Assembly (NCBI GenBank): GCA_001898965.1
Contig: MKVW01000009.1
Coordinates: forward strand, 124,001 to 188,000
Direction of reading: 5' to 3'
Origin: Rhizobiales bacterium 62-17
Lineage (GTDB): Bacteria > Pseudomonadota > Alphaproteobacteria > Rhizobiales > Beijerinckiaceae
DNA: 64,000 bases
Shown: positions 25,865-35,763 of the stretch, one piece after another
Position numbering within the stretch: the stretch's first letter is position 1
Layout of the letters: each line of letters begins with the position of its first letter
Notes under the pieces: generated by a model
What the model saw: the letters and a program-made list of their open reading frames with translations, nothing else
Told to the model about the DNA's origin: nothing
The model's database searches: none
Position numbers and translations under genes: made by a program

Positions 25865-26776
25865 ATGGAGCCTACTGGCAAAGTCGAGCGCCTTGCCAAC
25901 CCGGAGCTAATCTCTCTTTTTGGAGGAATCTCAGGCGTTACCCTGTCCACCACAGAATTCGAGATTGCTTCGGGTTTGTTTGTGCGAGACACGTATGCTC
26001 ACGTGATGGCGCCCTACATCATGGCTTTCAAAAAGCCGACGGAAAAAGGCGCTGCACACCCCGGTCCATGGCATGCCGCCAAAGGTGGCGGCCTTGGCTT
26101 CGACGTCACTATTGAAATATTTCTTGATCAACAAGTTCGACCATCTAATTTCGATCGGCTCAATACCCTGTGGTTTGTGCTGTCTTTGCTCAGACTTGTT
26201 TCCGGCGCCCCCATTCGAATGCCGGTAATTTCAGACACCTCTTTTGCTAACGTCCAAAACAGTTCAAGAGAACCCAGTCTGTGGCCGCTAGAAATGTTAC
26301 CTCATCAGCTTCAACTGATGAAGAAGCCTTCTACTGAGATTTCTATCGCTCACCTGCAATGGATTCGGAAGCATCTGAACACGAGTTCTCTTCTACTTAG
26401 ACATGCGTCACTCAACAGAGCATTTCAGACCTTTGACTCCACGAACTGGGCTCACTCATCAGGAAGCGCCCTTCTCATGATATGGGCAGCTGTCGAAGCA
26501 CTCTTTCAACCTGGCCGTCTAAATATAACCAAGACGCTCGCGGCAACTGTAGCAACTTATTTGCACTCTCCGGGCCCCGAACGGGATCGAGAATATGGGC
26601 ATATTGCGCAACTATATGAGGCACGAGGGAACGCAGCTCACAACGCTGAACTTCCAGAACAAGATCAATTGCTGGCAAGCTCCGATATAGCTCGACGGTG
26701 CTTTACTAAATGCTTCGAGAACGAGAAGCTGCCACAAAGAGTTGAGCTATTAGAAGCCTGGAAGCAACGACGATGA
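25865..26776 (+). CDS. HEPN-like protein with RX4H motif, low G+C
   Basis: This 303-residue protein is unlike its neighbours in composition: two hand-counted 60-base lines give about 52% and 43% G+C, well below adjacent genes. The C-terminal 100 residues resemble an Apea-like HEPN domain: a helix with SGSALLMIWAAVEALF, then TKTLAATVATYL, then YEARGNAAHNAEL, where Arg254 and His259 form the RX4H motif of HEPN ribonucleases. The N-terminal 190 residues are unrecognised. Such proteins occur in defence and toxin modules. It sits at the border of the accessory insert, 7 bases from the proB stop. Function is inferred, not shown. Confidence 0.62.
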   Translation: MEPTGKVERLANPELISLFGGISGVTLSTTEFEIASGLFVRDTYAHVMAPYIMAFKKPTEKGAAHPGPWHAAKGGGLGFDVTIEIFLDQQVRPSNFDRLNTLWFVLSLLRLVSGAPIRMPVISDTSFANVQNSSREPSLWPLEMLPHQLQLMKKPSTEISIAHLQWIRKHLNTSSLLLRHASLNRAFQTFDSTNWAHSSGSALLMIWAAVEALFQPGRLNITKTLAATVATYLHSPGPERDREYGHIAQLYEARGNAAHNAELPEQDQLLASSDIARRCFTKCFENEKLPQRVELLEAWKQRR

Positions 26777-26783
26777 ACTGAGA

Positions 26784-27938
26784 CTACACCCCAAGCGGTA
26801 CGTCGCCGGCGAGCGCCATGTCGTCGCGATGAATCATTTCGGCGCGCCCCGGCGCACCGAGCACGCTTTCGATATCCTTGGAATTGCGCCCGACCAGTTG
26901 CCCCGCTTCCGCAGCATCGTAAGCGATGAGGCCGCGCCCAAGCTCGGCGCCCTGCGCGTCGCGGATGACGACGCAATCGCCGCGCGCGAATGCCCCCTCG
27001 ATGCGGGTGACGCCCGCCGGCAACAGGCTCGATCCGCGCTTCAAGGCCCGCGCCGCGCCCGCATCCACATGCACGGTGCCGCGCGGTTCGAGCGAACCGG
27101 CGATCCATTTCTTGCGCGACGTCACCGGATTGGACGGCGTCAGGAACCAGGTACAGCGCCCACCCGCCGCCACATGAGCGATCGGATGTTTGATGCGCCC
27201 ATCGGCGATCACCATATGGGTACCGCCGGTGGTGGCGATCTTCGCCGCCTCGACCTTGGTGAACATGCCACCGCGCGAAAATTCAGACGCCGCACCGCCG
27301 GCCATCGCCTCGATCTCAGCCGTCACCCGCGGCACGACGGGGATGAGCTGCGCATTGGGATCGAGATGCGGCGGCGCCGTATAGAGACCGTCGATATCCG
27401 ATAGCAGAACCAGAAGATCGGCGCTCGCCATGGTGGCGACGCGCGCCGCCAGACGATCGTTGTCGCCATAGCGGATTTCGGTGGTCGCCACCGTATCGTT
27501 TTCGTTGATGACGGGCACGGCGCGCATGTCGAGCAGACGCGCGATCGTCTCGCGCGCGTTGAGATAGCGGCGGCGTTCTTCCGTATCGTTGAGGGTGACG
27601 AGAATCTGCCCCGCCGTGATGCCGCGCGCCGACAGCACTTCCGACCAGGTGCGCGCCAGAGCGATCTGCCCGACGGCGGCCGCCGCCTGGCTATCTTCAA
27701 GCCGCAACGGGCCGCGCGGCAGTTTCAGGATCGTGCGCCCGAGCGCGATCGAGCCCGAGGAGACGACAAGCACGTCCTTGCCGTTGCGATGCAATTCGCT
27801 GAGATCGTGCGCCAGCGCTTCAAGCCAGTCGCGGCGCACGGCGCCTTCACCCTCGCCCTTGCCCTGATCGACAAGCAGCGACGAGCCGACCTTGACGACG
27901 ATACGACGAAACGAGACGAGGTGCGGAATGGTTGTCAC
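26784..27938 (-). CDS. proB: Glutamate 5-kinase
   Basis: ProB phosphorylates glutamate in the first step of proline synthesis. The 384-residue product has an amino acid kinase domain ([55 protein letters not shown]) and a C-terminal PUA domain from about residue 285, the usual long form with feedback control by proline. It follows obg on the same strand. Its normal neighbour proA is 12.7 kb downstream, beyond the accessory block. Confidence 0.95.
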   Translation of the reverse strand: MTTIPHLVSFRRIVVKVGSSLLVDQGKGEGEGAVRRDWLEALAHDLSELHRNGKDVLVVSSGSIALGRTILKLPRGPLRLEDSQAAAAVGQIALARTWSEVLSARGITAGQILVTLNDTEERRRYLNARETIARLLDMRAVPVINENDTVATTEIRYGDNDRLAARVATMASADLLVLLSDIDGLYTAPPHLDPNAQLIPVVPRVTAEIEAMAGGAASEFSRGGMFTKVEAAKIATTGGTHMVIADGRIKHPIAHVAAGGRCTWFLTPSNPVTSRKKWIAGSLEPRGTVHVDAGAARALKRGSSLLPAGVTRIEGAFARGDCVVIRDAQGAELGRGLIAYDAAEAGQLVGRNSKDIESVLGAPGRAEMIHRDDMALAGDVPLGV

Positions 27939-28043
27939 GGGACGTTGATGCCAATGTAACGTAAAGAAACGATAACCACTTTCTCCGGGGTTTGATCCGT
28001 CACCCCGCCCGATGTGGACAACCTGCTGAAAACCCTCAGCGCG

Positions 28044-29206
<1,163 letters not shown>

Positions 29207-29247
29207 CTATAACCCCAAAACCCGCCAATCGGCAGGCCCAACGAAAA

Positions 29248-29856
29248 CTAACAGGCCAGGCGCATGTCGCCCGACGCCAGGGGCGCCGTCTGGCGCGCCT
29301 GCCAGCTCTCCCGGTCGAGACCGAAATAGCGGCAGACGAACACGCCGCCGCGCTCGGCCATGTCGACCGGCTTTTCGCCTTCGACCGAGAAACCGGCGTT
29401 GAGCAACACACCGCAGGAGCGCGGATTGTCGACCATCGCATGGGTCTCGATCTTCTCGACTTCGCTCGCCCGGAAGGCCAGGTCGACCAAAGCATTGGTC
29501 GCCTCGGTCATCAGCCCCTGGCCCCAGAAGGGCTTGCCGAGCCAGTAACCGAGGAGAGCCCGGCCCGCGCGGGTCTGATGCACGCCGATGACGCCGATCA
29601 GCTCGCTGGGCTTGTCCTTCAACGTCAGCGCCAGAACCACGGCGCTGCCCTGGGCATTGCCGACCCGACTCTCGAAAATCCAGCGATCCGCCGCCGCCTG
29701 GGAATAGGGATGGGGGATGCGCGCCGTCATTTGCGCGACGTCTTTGTCCCCGGCCAAGCGTACAATCGCGGCCGCGTCGGCAATTCGTGGCCAACGGAGC
29801 CACAAACGCTTGGTTTCGAGCCGAAAAATGTCGTCGCGTAGCAAATCCGGGAACAT
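29248..29856 (-). CDS. GNAT-family N-acetyltransferase
   Basis: This 202-residue protein fits the RimJ/RimL-like acetyltransferases: FRLETKRLWLRWPRIADAAAIVRLAGD at the start, an acetyl-CoA-binding region around LLGYWLGKPFWGQGLMTEA (R/QxxGxG/A type) and NPRSCGVLLNAGFSVEG near the end. The ATG at 29856 has GGAG 7 bases upstream. A GNAT gene between rpmA and obg is a common alphaproteobacterial arrangement, which suggests a ribosome or translation-linked substrate, but the acceptor is not known. Confidence 0.85.
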   Translation of the reverse strand: MFPDLLRDDIFRLETKRLWLRWPRIADAAAIVRLAGDKDVAQMTARIPHPYSQAAADRWIFESRVGNAQGSAVVLALTLKDKPSELIGVIGVHQTRAGRALLGYWLGKPFWGQGLMTEATNALVDLAFRASEVEKIETHAMVDNPRSCGVLLNAGFSVEGEKPVDMAERGGVFVCRYFGLDRESWQARQTAPLASGDMRLAC

Positions 29857-30024
29857 ACCCGTTCTCCAGTCCAACGGGCGCCTCCGCGCCCAAAAACGCG
29901 AAGGGGAAATGGAGCCCCATTTCCCCTGGCTTGGCCATTTTGGCCTTGGACTGGATTTCAGGAGGTTCCTGAAGGACGGTCCACCGGGGTTTGGAGCCGG
30001 TGAAGTCCTTCGCTGACCTTCACC

Positions 30025-30297
30025 TTACTCAGCGGCCTGCAGTTTTTGGGCCGCAAGGACGTTTACGTAAGCTCGTTTGCCTTTCGAGGCGAAAGCTACC
30101 GTGCCGTCACAGAGCGCAAACAACGTATGGTCCTTGCCGACGCCCACATTCGAGCCCGGATGCCACTTGGTGCCGCGCTGACGCACGATAATATTGCCGC
30201 CGAGGACAGACTCGCCGCCGAACTTCTTCACGCCGAGACGGCGTCCGTCTGAATCGCGGCCGTTACGGGACGAACCGCCTGCCTTTTTGTGAGCCAT
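30025..30297 (-). CDS. rpmA: 50S ribosomal protein L27
   Basis: This 90-residue protein has the typical L27 start [27 protein letters not shown] and ends AQKLQAAE. L27 lies near the peptidyl-transferase centre. No long N-terminal cleavable extension is present; the ATG at 30297 directly precedes the mature sequence. It is co-directional with rplU, 119 bases downstream of it. Confidence 0.97.
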   Translation of the reverse strand: MAHKKAGGSSRNGRDSDGRRLGVKKFGGESVLGGNIIVRQRGTKWHPGSNVGVGKDHTLFALCDGTVAFASKGKRAYVNVLAAQKLQAAE

Positions 30298-30416
30298 AAC
30301 CTGCTCCGAACCTATCTCTGTAAGGCGCGCCACCCATGGGGCGCGGCCTCAGATGAAATCTGTATCCCGGGCACCATACCCGAAACACGCGGGAAAGGGA
30401 ATCACCGAAGGGCTTA

Positions 30417-30731
30417 TCAGCCCAGGGAAATGCCCGTGATCTTGACCAGGGTCAGGTCCTGACGGTGGCCACGCTTGCGCTTCGAGTTCTTGCGGCGGCG
30501 CTTCTTGAAGGCAATGACCTTCTCGCCACGCGTCTGCTCGACGATCTCGCCGGACACCTGGGCGCCGCTGAGGAACGGTGCGCCAAAATTCGTCTTGTCT
30601 CCGTCGACGCTCATCAGAACGTCGTTGAAGGTCACCTTGTCGCCCGCCTCTCCGGCCAGCAACATCACGGTAATCACGTCGTCGGTGGCAACTTTATACT
30701 GTTTGCCACCGGTCTTGATCACTGCGAACAT
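30417..30731 (-). CDS. rplU: 50S ribosomal protein L21
   Basis: This 104-residue protein starts [18 protein letters not shown] and carries the basic C-terminal region [17 protein letters not shown] expected of L21, which binds 23S rRNA. It is the first gene of the rplU-rpmA-GNAT-obg-proB block. A consensus-like promoter lies 150-190 bases upstream and a GGAG site precedes the ATG. Confidence 0.97.
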   Translation of the reverse strand: MFAVIKTGGKQYKVATDDVITVMLLAGEAGDKVTFNDVLMSVDGDKTNFGAPFLSGAQVSGEIVEQTRGEKVIAFKKRRRKNSKRKRGHRQDLTLVKITGISLG

Positions 30732-30857
30732 CGTTTTTCTCCGTGTTCAATCCCGGTTCTGCGACAATCGCGACCGGCTTCTTTGCAGGGTCTAACCAGC
30801 GAAAATGTCCCGATTTTCAGGCTTGCCGACCCCAAAAGACCAGCAAAACACGAAAAA

Positions 30858-30873
30858 CGCGGCCTTCGCCGCG
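30858..30873 (-). promoter_or_regulatory. Leader hairpin with T-run upstream of rplU
   Basis: On the minus strand CGCGGC-GAAG-GCCGCG is followed directly by TTTTT. It begins only about 7 bases after the predicted transcription start, too close for ordinary termination. It may therefore protect the 5' end or take part in leader control of ribosomal protein synthesis. Confidence 0.5.
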
Positions 30874-30886
30874 CTGGAACGGCGCT

Positions 30887-30916
30887 TCTATAGGCGCATC
30901 CGCGCCATTCTGTCAA
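30887..30916 (-). promoter_or_regulatory. Sigma-70-type promoter for rplU block
   Basis: On the minus strand TTGACA (30916-30911) and TATAGA (30892-30887) are separated by 18 bases. The predicted start of transcription is near 30880, giving a leader of about 150 bases before rplU. Confidence 0.65.
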
Positions 30917-30995
30917 ACCTTTAGGCCCGATTTCGATGGCCTGGACCCGAGCTTGGCTCGACGGAACCGGCCGAATCCATAATCATCGCGACATC

Positions 30996-31475
30996 ATGTC
31001 CGACACTCCCCCGACCCATACGCCCAATGGCGCCGCCGTCACCCAACTGATCCAGACGGTTTTCCTGGTCAATGCCCAGCTCATCGCCGATGGCGATCAC
31101 TTGACCCGGGACCTCGGATTCACCAGCGCCCGCTGGCAGGTGCTGGGCGCCGCCGGCAGCGGCCTGCGCTCAGTCGCCCAGCTTGCCCGCCACATGAGCC
31201 TGACCCGCCAGAGCGTGCAGCGCCTGGTCGATTGGCTGGTCGCCGGCGGTTATGCGGTTTTCATCGACAATCCCGATCACCAGCGCGCCAAACTGGTGCA
31301 ATTGACGCAAAAGGGCATCGACATCCGCCGGCAATTGCAACTGCGCCAGACCAGCTGGGCAAATGAAATGGGCGCCGCCCTTTCCGCCGAGGGGTTGCAA
31401 ACCACGCTCGAAACCCTGCGCGGCTTTCGCCAGGCGCTGGCGGCGGCAAAACCTGGCCGCAAAGCGAAGCGCTAA
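30996..31475 (+). CDS. MarR-family transcriptional regulator
   Basis: This 159-residue winged-helix protein has the MarR order: FTSARWQVLGAAGS, recognition helix SLTRQSVQRLVDWLVAGGYAV, wing DNPDHQRAKLVQLTQKG, and a C-terminal dimerisation helix. The ATG at 30996 is chosen as the natural N-terminus. It diverges from rplU and is convergent with the ABC permease genes, so no target is clear from position. Confidence 0.86.
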   Translation: MSDTPPTHTPNGAAVTQLIQTVFLVNAQLIADGDHLTRDLGFTSARWQVLGAAGSGLRSVAQLARHMSLTRQSVQRLVDWLVAGGYAVFIDNPDHQRAKLVQLTQKGIDIRRQLQLRQTSWANEMGAALSAEGLQTTLETLRGFRQALAAAKPGRKAKR

Positions 31476-31483
31476 CCCCAATA

Positions 31484-32248
31484 TCAATAATCCTGCTGCC
31501 AGCGCGTCAGATGGCGCTGCGCCGTTTCCATGATCGCATTAATGACGAGGCCGAGCAGGCCGAGGGTGATCACGCCGGCGAACAGATCAGGGCTGTTGAA
31601 GGAGCGTGCCGCATGCAGGATGTTGGCGCCAAGCCCGACCTCCGCTGACATCATCTCGGTGATAACAGCCAGGATGAGCGACACGGTGAGGCCGAGCCGC
31701 ACGCCGGCGAAAATATCCGGCACGGCACTTGGCAACACGATCGAGGTGATCACCTCCCGCGACGACAGTTCCATCGTCCGCGCCATTTCGAACAAACGCG
31801 GCTCGACCGATTTCACCCCCTGAATGGTGGCGAGCAGGATCGGCCAGAGCGAGCCGAAGGCGATAACGAAAATGATCATCGTCTTGGTCAGGCCGAGCAT
31901 CAGAATGGCCACCGGAATGATCGCCGAGGCCGGCAGCGGCCGCAGGAACTCCAGGCTCGGTTCGATATAGGCGCGCACCGTCGGCGACAGACCGATCAGC
32001 AGGCCGAAGCCGCAACCGACGACGACGGCGAAAGCGAAACCCACAAGCATGCGCCCTGTCGTGCCCAGAATGGCTTGCACCAACGAGCCATCCTCCACCT
32101 GCCGCCAGAGCGCATCGAAGGCGTCGGTGACGGGAGGCAAGAAGACGCGCGAGACGAGATCGGTCACGGCGGCGAATTGCCAGAGCGCCAGGAACAAGAG
32201 CAGGACAACGACGCTGCCGATGTTGAGAAGAATGGCGCGCGCCGTCAT
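31484..32248 (-). CDS. NitT/TauT-type ABC transporter permease
   Basis: This 254-residue inner-membrane permease has about six hydrophobic segments and the ABC contact loop EMARTMELSSREVITSIVLPSAVPDI. The family imports nitrate, sulfonates, thiamine precursors or aromatic acids. Its ATG overlaps the preceding permease stop (ATGA at 32245-32248), so the two are translationally coupled. It is the last gene of a seven-gene minus-strand run beginning with TetR at 37446. Confidence 0.88.
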   Translation of the reverse strand: MTARAILLNIGSVVVLLLFLALWQFAAVTDLVSRVFLPPVTDAFDALWRQVEDGSLVQAILGTTGRMLVGFAFAVVVGCGFGLLIGLSPTVRAYIEPSLEFLRPLPASAIIPVAILMLGLTKTMIIFVIAFGSLWPILLATIQGVKSVEPRLFEMARTMELSSREVITSIVLPSAVPDIFAGVRLGLTVSLILAVITEMMSAEVGLGANILHAARSFNSPDLFAGVITLGLLGLVINAIMETAQRHLTRWQQDY

Positions 32249-32985
32249 GCGATATCCCAACGCGTAAAGAGACGCCGCTGCGCCTGCAACAGGCCGAAGT
32301 TCAACAGCCAGCCGATCAGGCCGACCCAGATCAGATAGGCGAACATACGATCGGGATGCAGCGTCTCCTGCGCCACGATCAAGGCATAGCCGAGCCCTTG
32401 CGGATTGGCCGTGATCTCCACCGTGACAGCGACGATCAGGGCCACGCCCGCCGCCAGCCGCAAGGCGGTGAAGAGATTGGGCACCACGTCGGGCAGGACG
32501 ATGGTGAAGAGCTTGCGCACCCAGCCGAGTTCGAGGCCACGCGCCACTTCGAGCAATTCACGCGGCACCTGCTTCACTGCCGTCTGGGTGATGATCAACG
32601 CCGGCCAGATACAGGCGAAGGCGACGACCGCGATCGTCATGCCATAGCCAAAGCCGAACACCAGCATAGCGAGCGGGATCAGCGCCACCGAGGGGATCGG
32701 CCGCACCGTTTCCACCGACACGCGACCGAGCCGATTGGCCGCGTCCGACATGCCAAACCAGGCGCCCAGCGCAATGCCGATACCCCCACCAATCAAAAGA
32801 CCGATCAGAGCACTGACAATGGTCTGCTGCGTCGCCTTCAACATGCTGCCGTCGAGCAATGCGGCCGCGCCGGCCGCCGCCACGGCGCTCGGATAAGACA
32901 TCATGTCGGATTGGATGAGGCCGGACTGGCCGACGAATTCCCACAACAGCAAGAGCAGGACGGGCAGAACGAGCGCGCGCAGCAT
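32245..32985 (-). CDS. NitT/TauT-type ABC transporter permease
   Basis: This 246-residue protein is the second permease of the importer. The loop ELLEVARGLELGWVRKLFTIVLPDVVPNL matches the ATPase-contact (EAA) motif. Two distinct permeases instead of a homodimer suggest a heterodimeric channel, less common in this family. It is 13 bases downstream of the ATPase gene. Confidence 0.88.
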   Translation of the reverse strand: MLRALVLPVLLLLLWEFVGQSGLIQSDMMSYPSAVAAAGAAALLDGSMLKATQQTIVSALIGLLIGGGIGIALGAWFGMSDAANRLGRVSVETVRPIPSVALIPLAMLVFGFGYGMTIAVVAFACIWPALIITQTAVKQVPRELLEVARGLELGWVRKLFTIVLPDVVPNLFTALRLAAGVALIVAVTVEITANPQGLGYALIVAQETLHPDRMFAYLIWVGLIGWLLNFGLLQAQRRLFTRWDIA

Positions 32986-32998
32986 CTCAAGCCTCCCG

Positions 32999-33820
32999 TC
33001 AATGCTTCTTCGGCAGATATTGGAACAGCTCGTGACGATAGCGCAGGAATTGCTCGTCCTCGCGCGTGGTGAGCTGGTCGCGCGGGAATTTCAGATCGAT
33101 GTCGAGCACCGCCGAAATCCGCCCCGGCCGGCTTTCCATGGCGCAGACGCGATCGCCGAGATAGATCGCCTCCTCGATGTCATGGGTGATGAAAATCACC
33201 GTCATGCCGGTTTCCTTGGCGAGTTTGGCGATCTCGTCCTGCAAGGTCTGTCGCGTCATCGCATCAAGCGCGCCGAACGGCTCGTCCATCAAAAGCATTT
33301 TCGGCTCGAGCGCCAGGCAGCGGGCGATCTGCAGACGCTGCTGCATCCCGCCCGACAATTGGCGCGGGAAACGATCCGCCGCCTCGGCGAGGCCGACCTG
33401 TTCCAGAAGCCGCCCGATGATCTTCTTCTTGGTCGCCGCATCGCGCGGCGTCGGATCGGTGTCCAAGGCCAGTTGCACATTGCTTGTCACCGTGCGCCAC
33501 GGCAGCAATGCCTTGCTGTAATCCTGAAAGACCACGGCACGACGGCGCGACGGCTGTTCGATCGGCGCGCCATCAAACATCAAGCGGCCTTCGGTCGGCC
33601 GGTTGAGGCCGCCGATGAGACGCAGCAATGTCGTCTTGCCGCAGCCCGATCCGCCGATGATCGAGACGAACTCGCCCTGCCGCACGTTCAGCGAAATGTT
33701 CTGCAAGATCGTCAGCTTCCCCTGCGCCACCGGCACGGAGAAACTGACATTCTCGATCGACAGCAGCGGGCTCTGCATGTCCGTGGCCCGCTGCATCGGC
33801 TTATCTTGAACCATGGTCAT
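32999..33820 (-). CDS. NitT/TauT-type ABC transporter ATPase
   Basis: This 273-residue ATPase shows Walker A GGSGCGKTT, the Q-loop VFQDYSKALLPW, signature LSGGMQQRLQIAR, Walker B LLMDEPFGALD and the switch His in THDIEEAIYLGD. The ATG at 33820 overlaps the stop of the binding-protein gene by 3 bases (ATGA), supporting this start over the longer open frame. It powers the importer encoded on either side. Confidence 0.92.
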   Translation of the reverse strand: MTMVQDKPMQRATDMQSPLLSIENVSFSVPVAQGKLTILQNISLNVRQGEFVSIIGGSGCGKTTLLRLIGGLNRPTEGRLMFDGAPIEQPSRRRAVVFQDYSKALLPWRTVTSNVQLALDTDPTPRDAATKKKIIGRLLEQVGLAEAADRFPRQLSGGMQQRLQIARCLALEPKMLLMDEPFGALDAMTRQTLQDEIAKLAKETGMTVIFITHDIEEAIYLGDRVCAMESRPGRISAVLDIDLKFPRDQLTTREDEQFLRYRHELFQYLPKKH

Positions 33821-34749
33821 TTCCACAGAACCCGCGCCGGATCGGTCGGCTTCTTGGTCAAACCCTGGCTGACGCAAATCTTCGACCAGTCGTTGATCTG
33901 CTCGGGCGTGACGGCGGCTTGCAGCGCCGGCAGTTGCACCTGCGCCAAAACGCCTTCCGGCAGTTTGATATAGGCGCCGATCGCCTTGCGCAGGATCGCC
34001 GGATCCTTCTTGGCGAGCTCGGTGGCTTCACGGATCGCGTCCTGGAACCCCTTGGCCGCTTCCTTGTTCTGCGTCGCCCATTTGCGGGACGCCACATACC
34101 AGCCGGTGGCAATGCCGTCGCCCATGTCGCTGACATAGTTGGCGACGAGGTAGCCCTGTTTGGCTTCAAGCGCCCGCGTCTTGAACGGGTCGCCGGTGAC
34201 AACGGCATCGACCTGACCCGCCTTCATCACGTCGCCCAACTGCGCGAAGGGCGATTCGACGAACGTGGTTTTCTTCCAGTCGGCGCCGTTGCGCGTCATC
34301 CATTCGCGAAACATCACATGCAGGAAGGCGTTCAAGCCTGGCGTACCGACCTTCTTGCCTTCGAAATCTTTCGCCGTCTTGATGCCTGAGCCTTCACGCG
34401 CCAGCACGCCGACTTCGCTCGCCGTGCGATCGGTGACGCCGCCACCGGCGAGGATGACGAGATCAAGGCCATTCTCCATCGCCTGCAAAGTGACGGGCGC
34501 TGTCGGCGGGCCGACCTGTAAACTGTCGGCGATCAAAGCCGCCGGCGTCGTCGAGGAATTGGGCACAAGCACCATTTCCACATCGAGACCATGCTTGGCG
34601 AAAATGCCTTGATCGGCGGCCACATAAGCATTGGCGAAAGCCGTCGAGGCCGAATAACCGATTTTGACTTTCGTCGCCGCCATGGCGCCGCCCATCAGGG
34701 CCAATGCCAGGCCACTTACGCCTGCATAAGACAGAATGCGTTTGAACAT
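33817..34749 (-). CDS. NitT/TauT-type ABC transporter substrate-binding protein
   Basis: This 310-residue protein has a signal peptide (ILSYAGVSGLALALMGGAMA, cleavage near residue 24) followed by KVKIGYSASTAFANAYVAADQGIFAKHGLDVEMV, the typical NMT1/SsuA-like opening. It is periplasmic and hands its ligand to the two permeases downstream. A GGAGGG site precedes the ATG. The operon also encodes a fumarylacetoacetase-family enzyme and an MBL hydrolase, so an aromatic or dicarboxylic ligand is likelier than a sulfonate. Confidence 0.9.
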   Translation of the reverse strand: MFKRILSYAGVSGLALALMGGAMAATKVKIGYSASTAFANAYVAADQGIFAKHGLDVEMVLVPNSSTTPAALIADSLQVGPPTAPVTLQAMENGLDLVILAGGGVTDRTASEVGVLAREGSGIKTAKDFEGKKVGTPGLNAFLHVMFREWMTRNGADWKKTTFVESPFAQLGDVMKAGQVDAVVTGDPFKTRALEAKQGYLVANYVSDMGDGIATGWYVASRKWATQNKEAAKGFQDAIREATELAKKDPAILRKAIGAYIKLPEGVLAQVQLPALQAAVTPEQINDWSKICVSQGLTKKPTDPARVLWK

Positions 34750-34809
34750 GGTCTCCCTCCCGGTGTTCGCGCAAAAATAAACGTCAGTTCATGTTCATCC
34801 AGTGCTGCT

Positions 34810-35757
34810 TCAGTTCAATTTGGGCGCGACGATCTTGTTGCGCAGAACGCCAAGCCCCGTCACTTCCAGCTCGACGACATCCCCCACTTCAAGGAAACCG
34901 CCGATTTCGAGGGCGCAACCGCCACCGACCGTTCCCGAGCCGAAGAACTCTCCCGCTCGGATTGTTTCATGTTTCGAGACATGCGCAAGTATGTCCTCGA
35001 ATTTATGATGCATGTCGCCGCTATTGCCGCTTGAGCGTTGCTGGCCGTTCACCCGTACCGTCATGGTAAGGTCATAGGGATTGGCGACTTCATCAGCGGT
35101 GACGAGCCACGGGCCGATCACATTGCCAGTGTCGAAGTCCTTGCCCTTCGCCGGCCCCAGCATGCCGGTCATTTCCTCGGCCTGCGCATCGCGCGCGCTG
35201 ACATCGTTGAAGATCGAAAAGCCGAAGATATGTTCGCGCGCCTTGTCGCGAGCGATGTTCTTGCCGCCCTTCGAGGTGAAGATGCAGAATTCCATCTCGT
35301 AATCGAGAACGTCCGAATAGCTCGGCCATTCCACATCGGCTTCCGGCCCGACCACGCTGAAGCGATTGCACTTGTAATAGATCGGCTGCTTGTACCAGAC
35401 GTCGGCTACCTTGATATCGGCCGGCGTGATGTTGGCATTTGGATCGTCGCGCATCATGCGCGAGGCCCGCGCTTGGCGCAGATGCTTCTCGAAACACAGG
35501 CAATCGCGCATCTGCCGCGGCTCCGGCACCGGCGCTAGCAATCTCTGCTGGGCGGCCGATACGACGACGGAGCGGGCGCTGTCGCGCATTTTGCGTGCCG
35601 CATCGAGCGCCCGATCGCCGCCATCGATCAGCGCCAGCATGTCGCGAAAATGCTGCGAAGGATCGGTGGCGGTGAAATCGACGATGGTGCTTTCATCGGC
35701 GCCGAGCGCGCCGATATGCTGTTCGCCTTTAGGGGTGATGAAAGTGACGAGCTTCAT
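34810..35757 (-). CDS. Fumarylacetoacetate hydrolase-family protein
   Basis: This 315-residue protein has the FAH fold with the metal-binding acidic pair in DYEMEFCIFTSKGGKNI, followed by FSIFNDVSARDAQ and the C-terminal GSGTVGGGCALEIG. Members cleave C-C bonds of diketo acids or decarboxylate and hydrate catechol meta-cleavage products. It begins 6 bases after the MBL gene stop with GAGG at the start. In this locus it probably hydrolyses the ring-cleavage product. The exact reaction is not fixed by the sequence. Confidence 0.86.
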   Translation of the reverse strand: MKLVTFITPKGEQHIGALGADESTIVDFTATDPSQHFRDMLALIDGGDRALDAARKMRDSARSVVVSAAQQRLLAPVPEPRQMRDCLCFEKHLRQARASRMMRDDPNANITPADIKVADVWYKQPIYYKCNRFSVVGPEADVEWPSYSDVLDYEMEFCIFTSKGGKNIARDKAREHIFGFSIFNDVSARDAQAEEMTGMLGPAKGKDFDTGNVIGPWLVTADEVANPYDLTMTVRVNGQQRSSGNSGDMHHKFEDILAHVSKHETIRAGEFFGSGTVGGGCALEIGGFLEVGDVVELEVTGLGVLRNKIVAPKLN

Positions 35758-35763
35758 GATGCC

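Noticed and set aside
14083..26783. A prophage, integrative element or transposon between proB and proA
   Set aside because: No integrase, transposase, phage structural gene, tRNA target or flanking repeat was seen; the genes are mostly native-looking metabolic genes.
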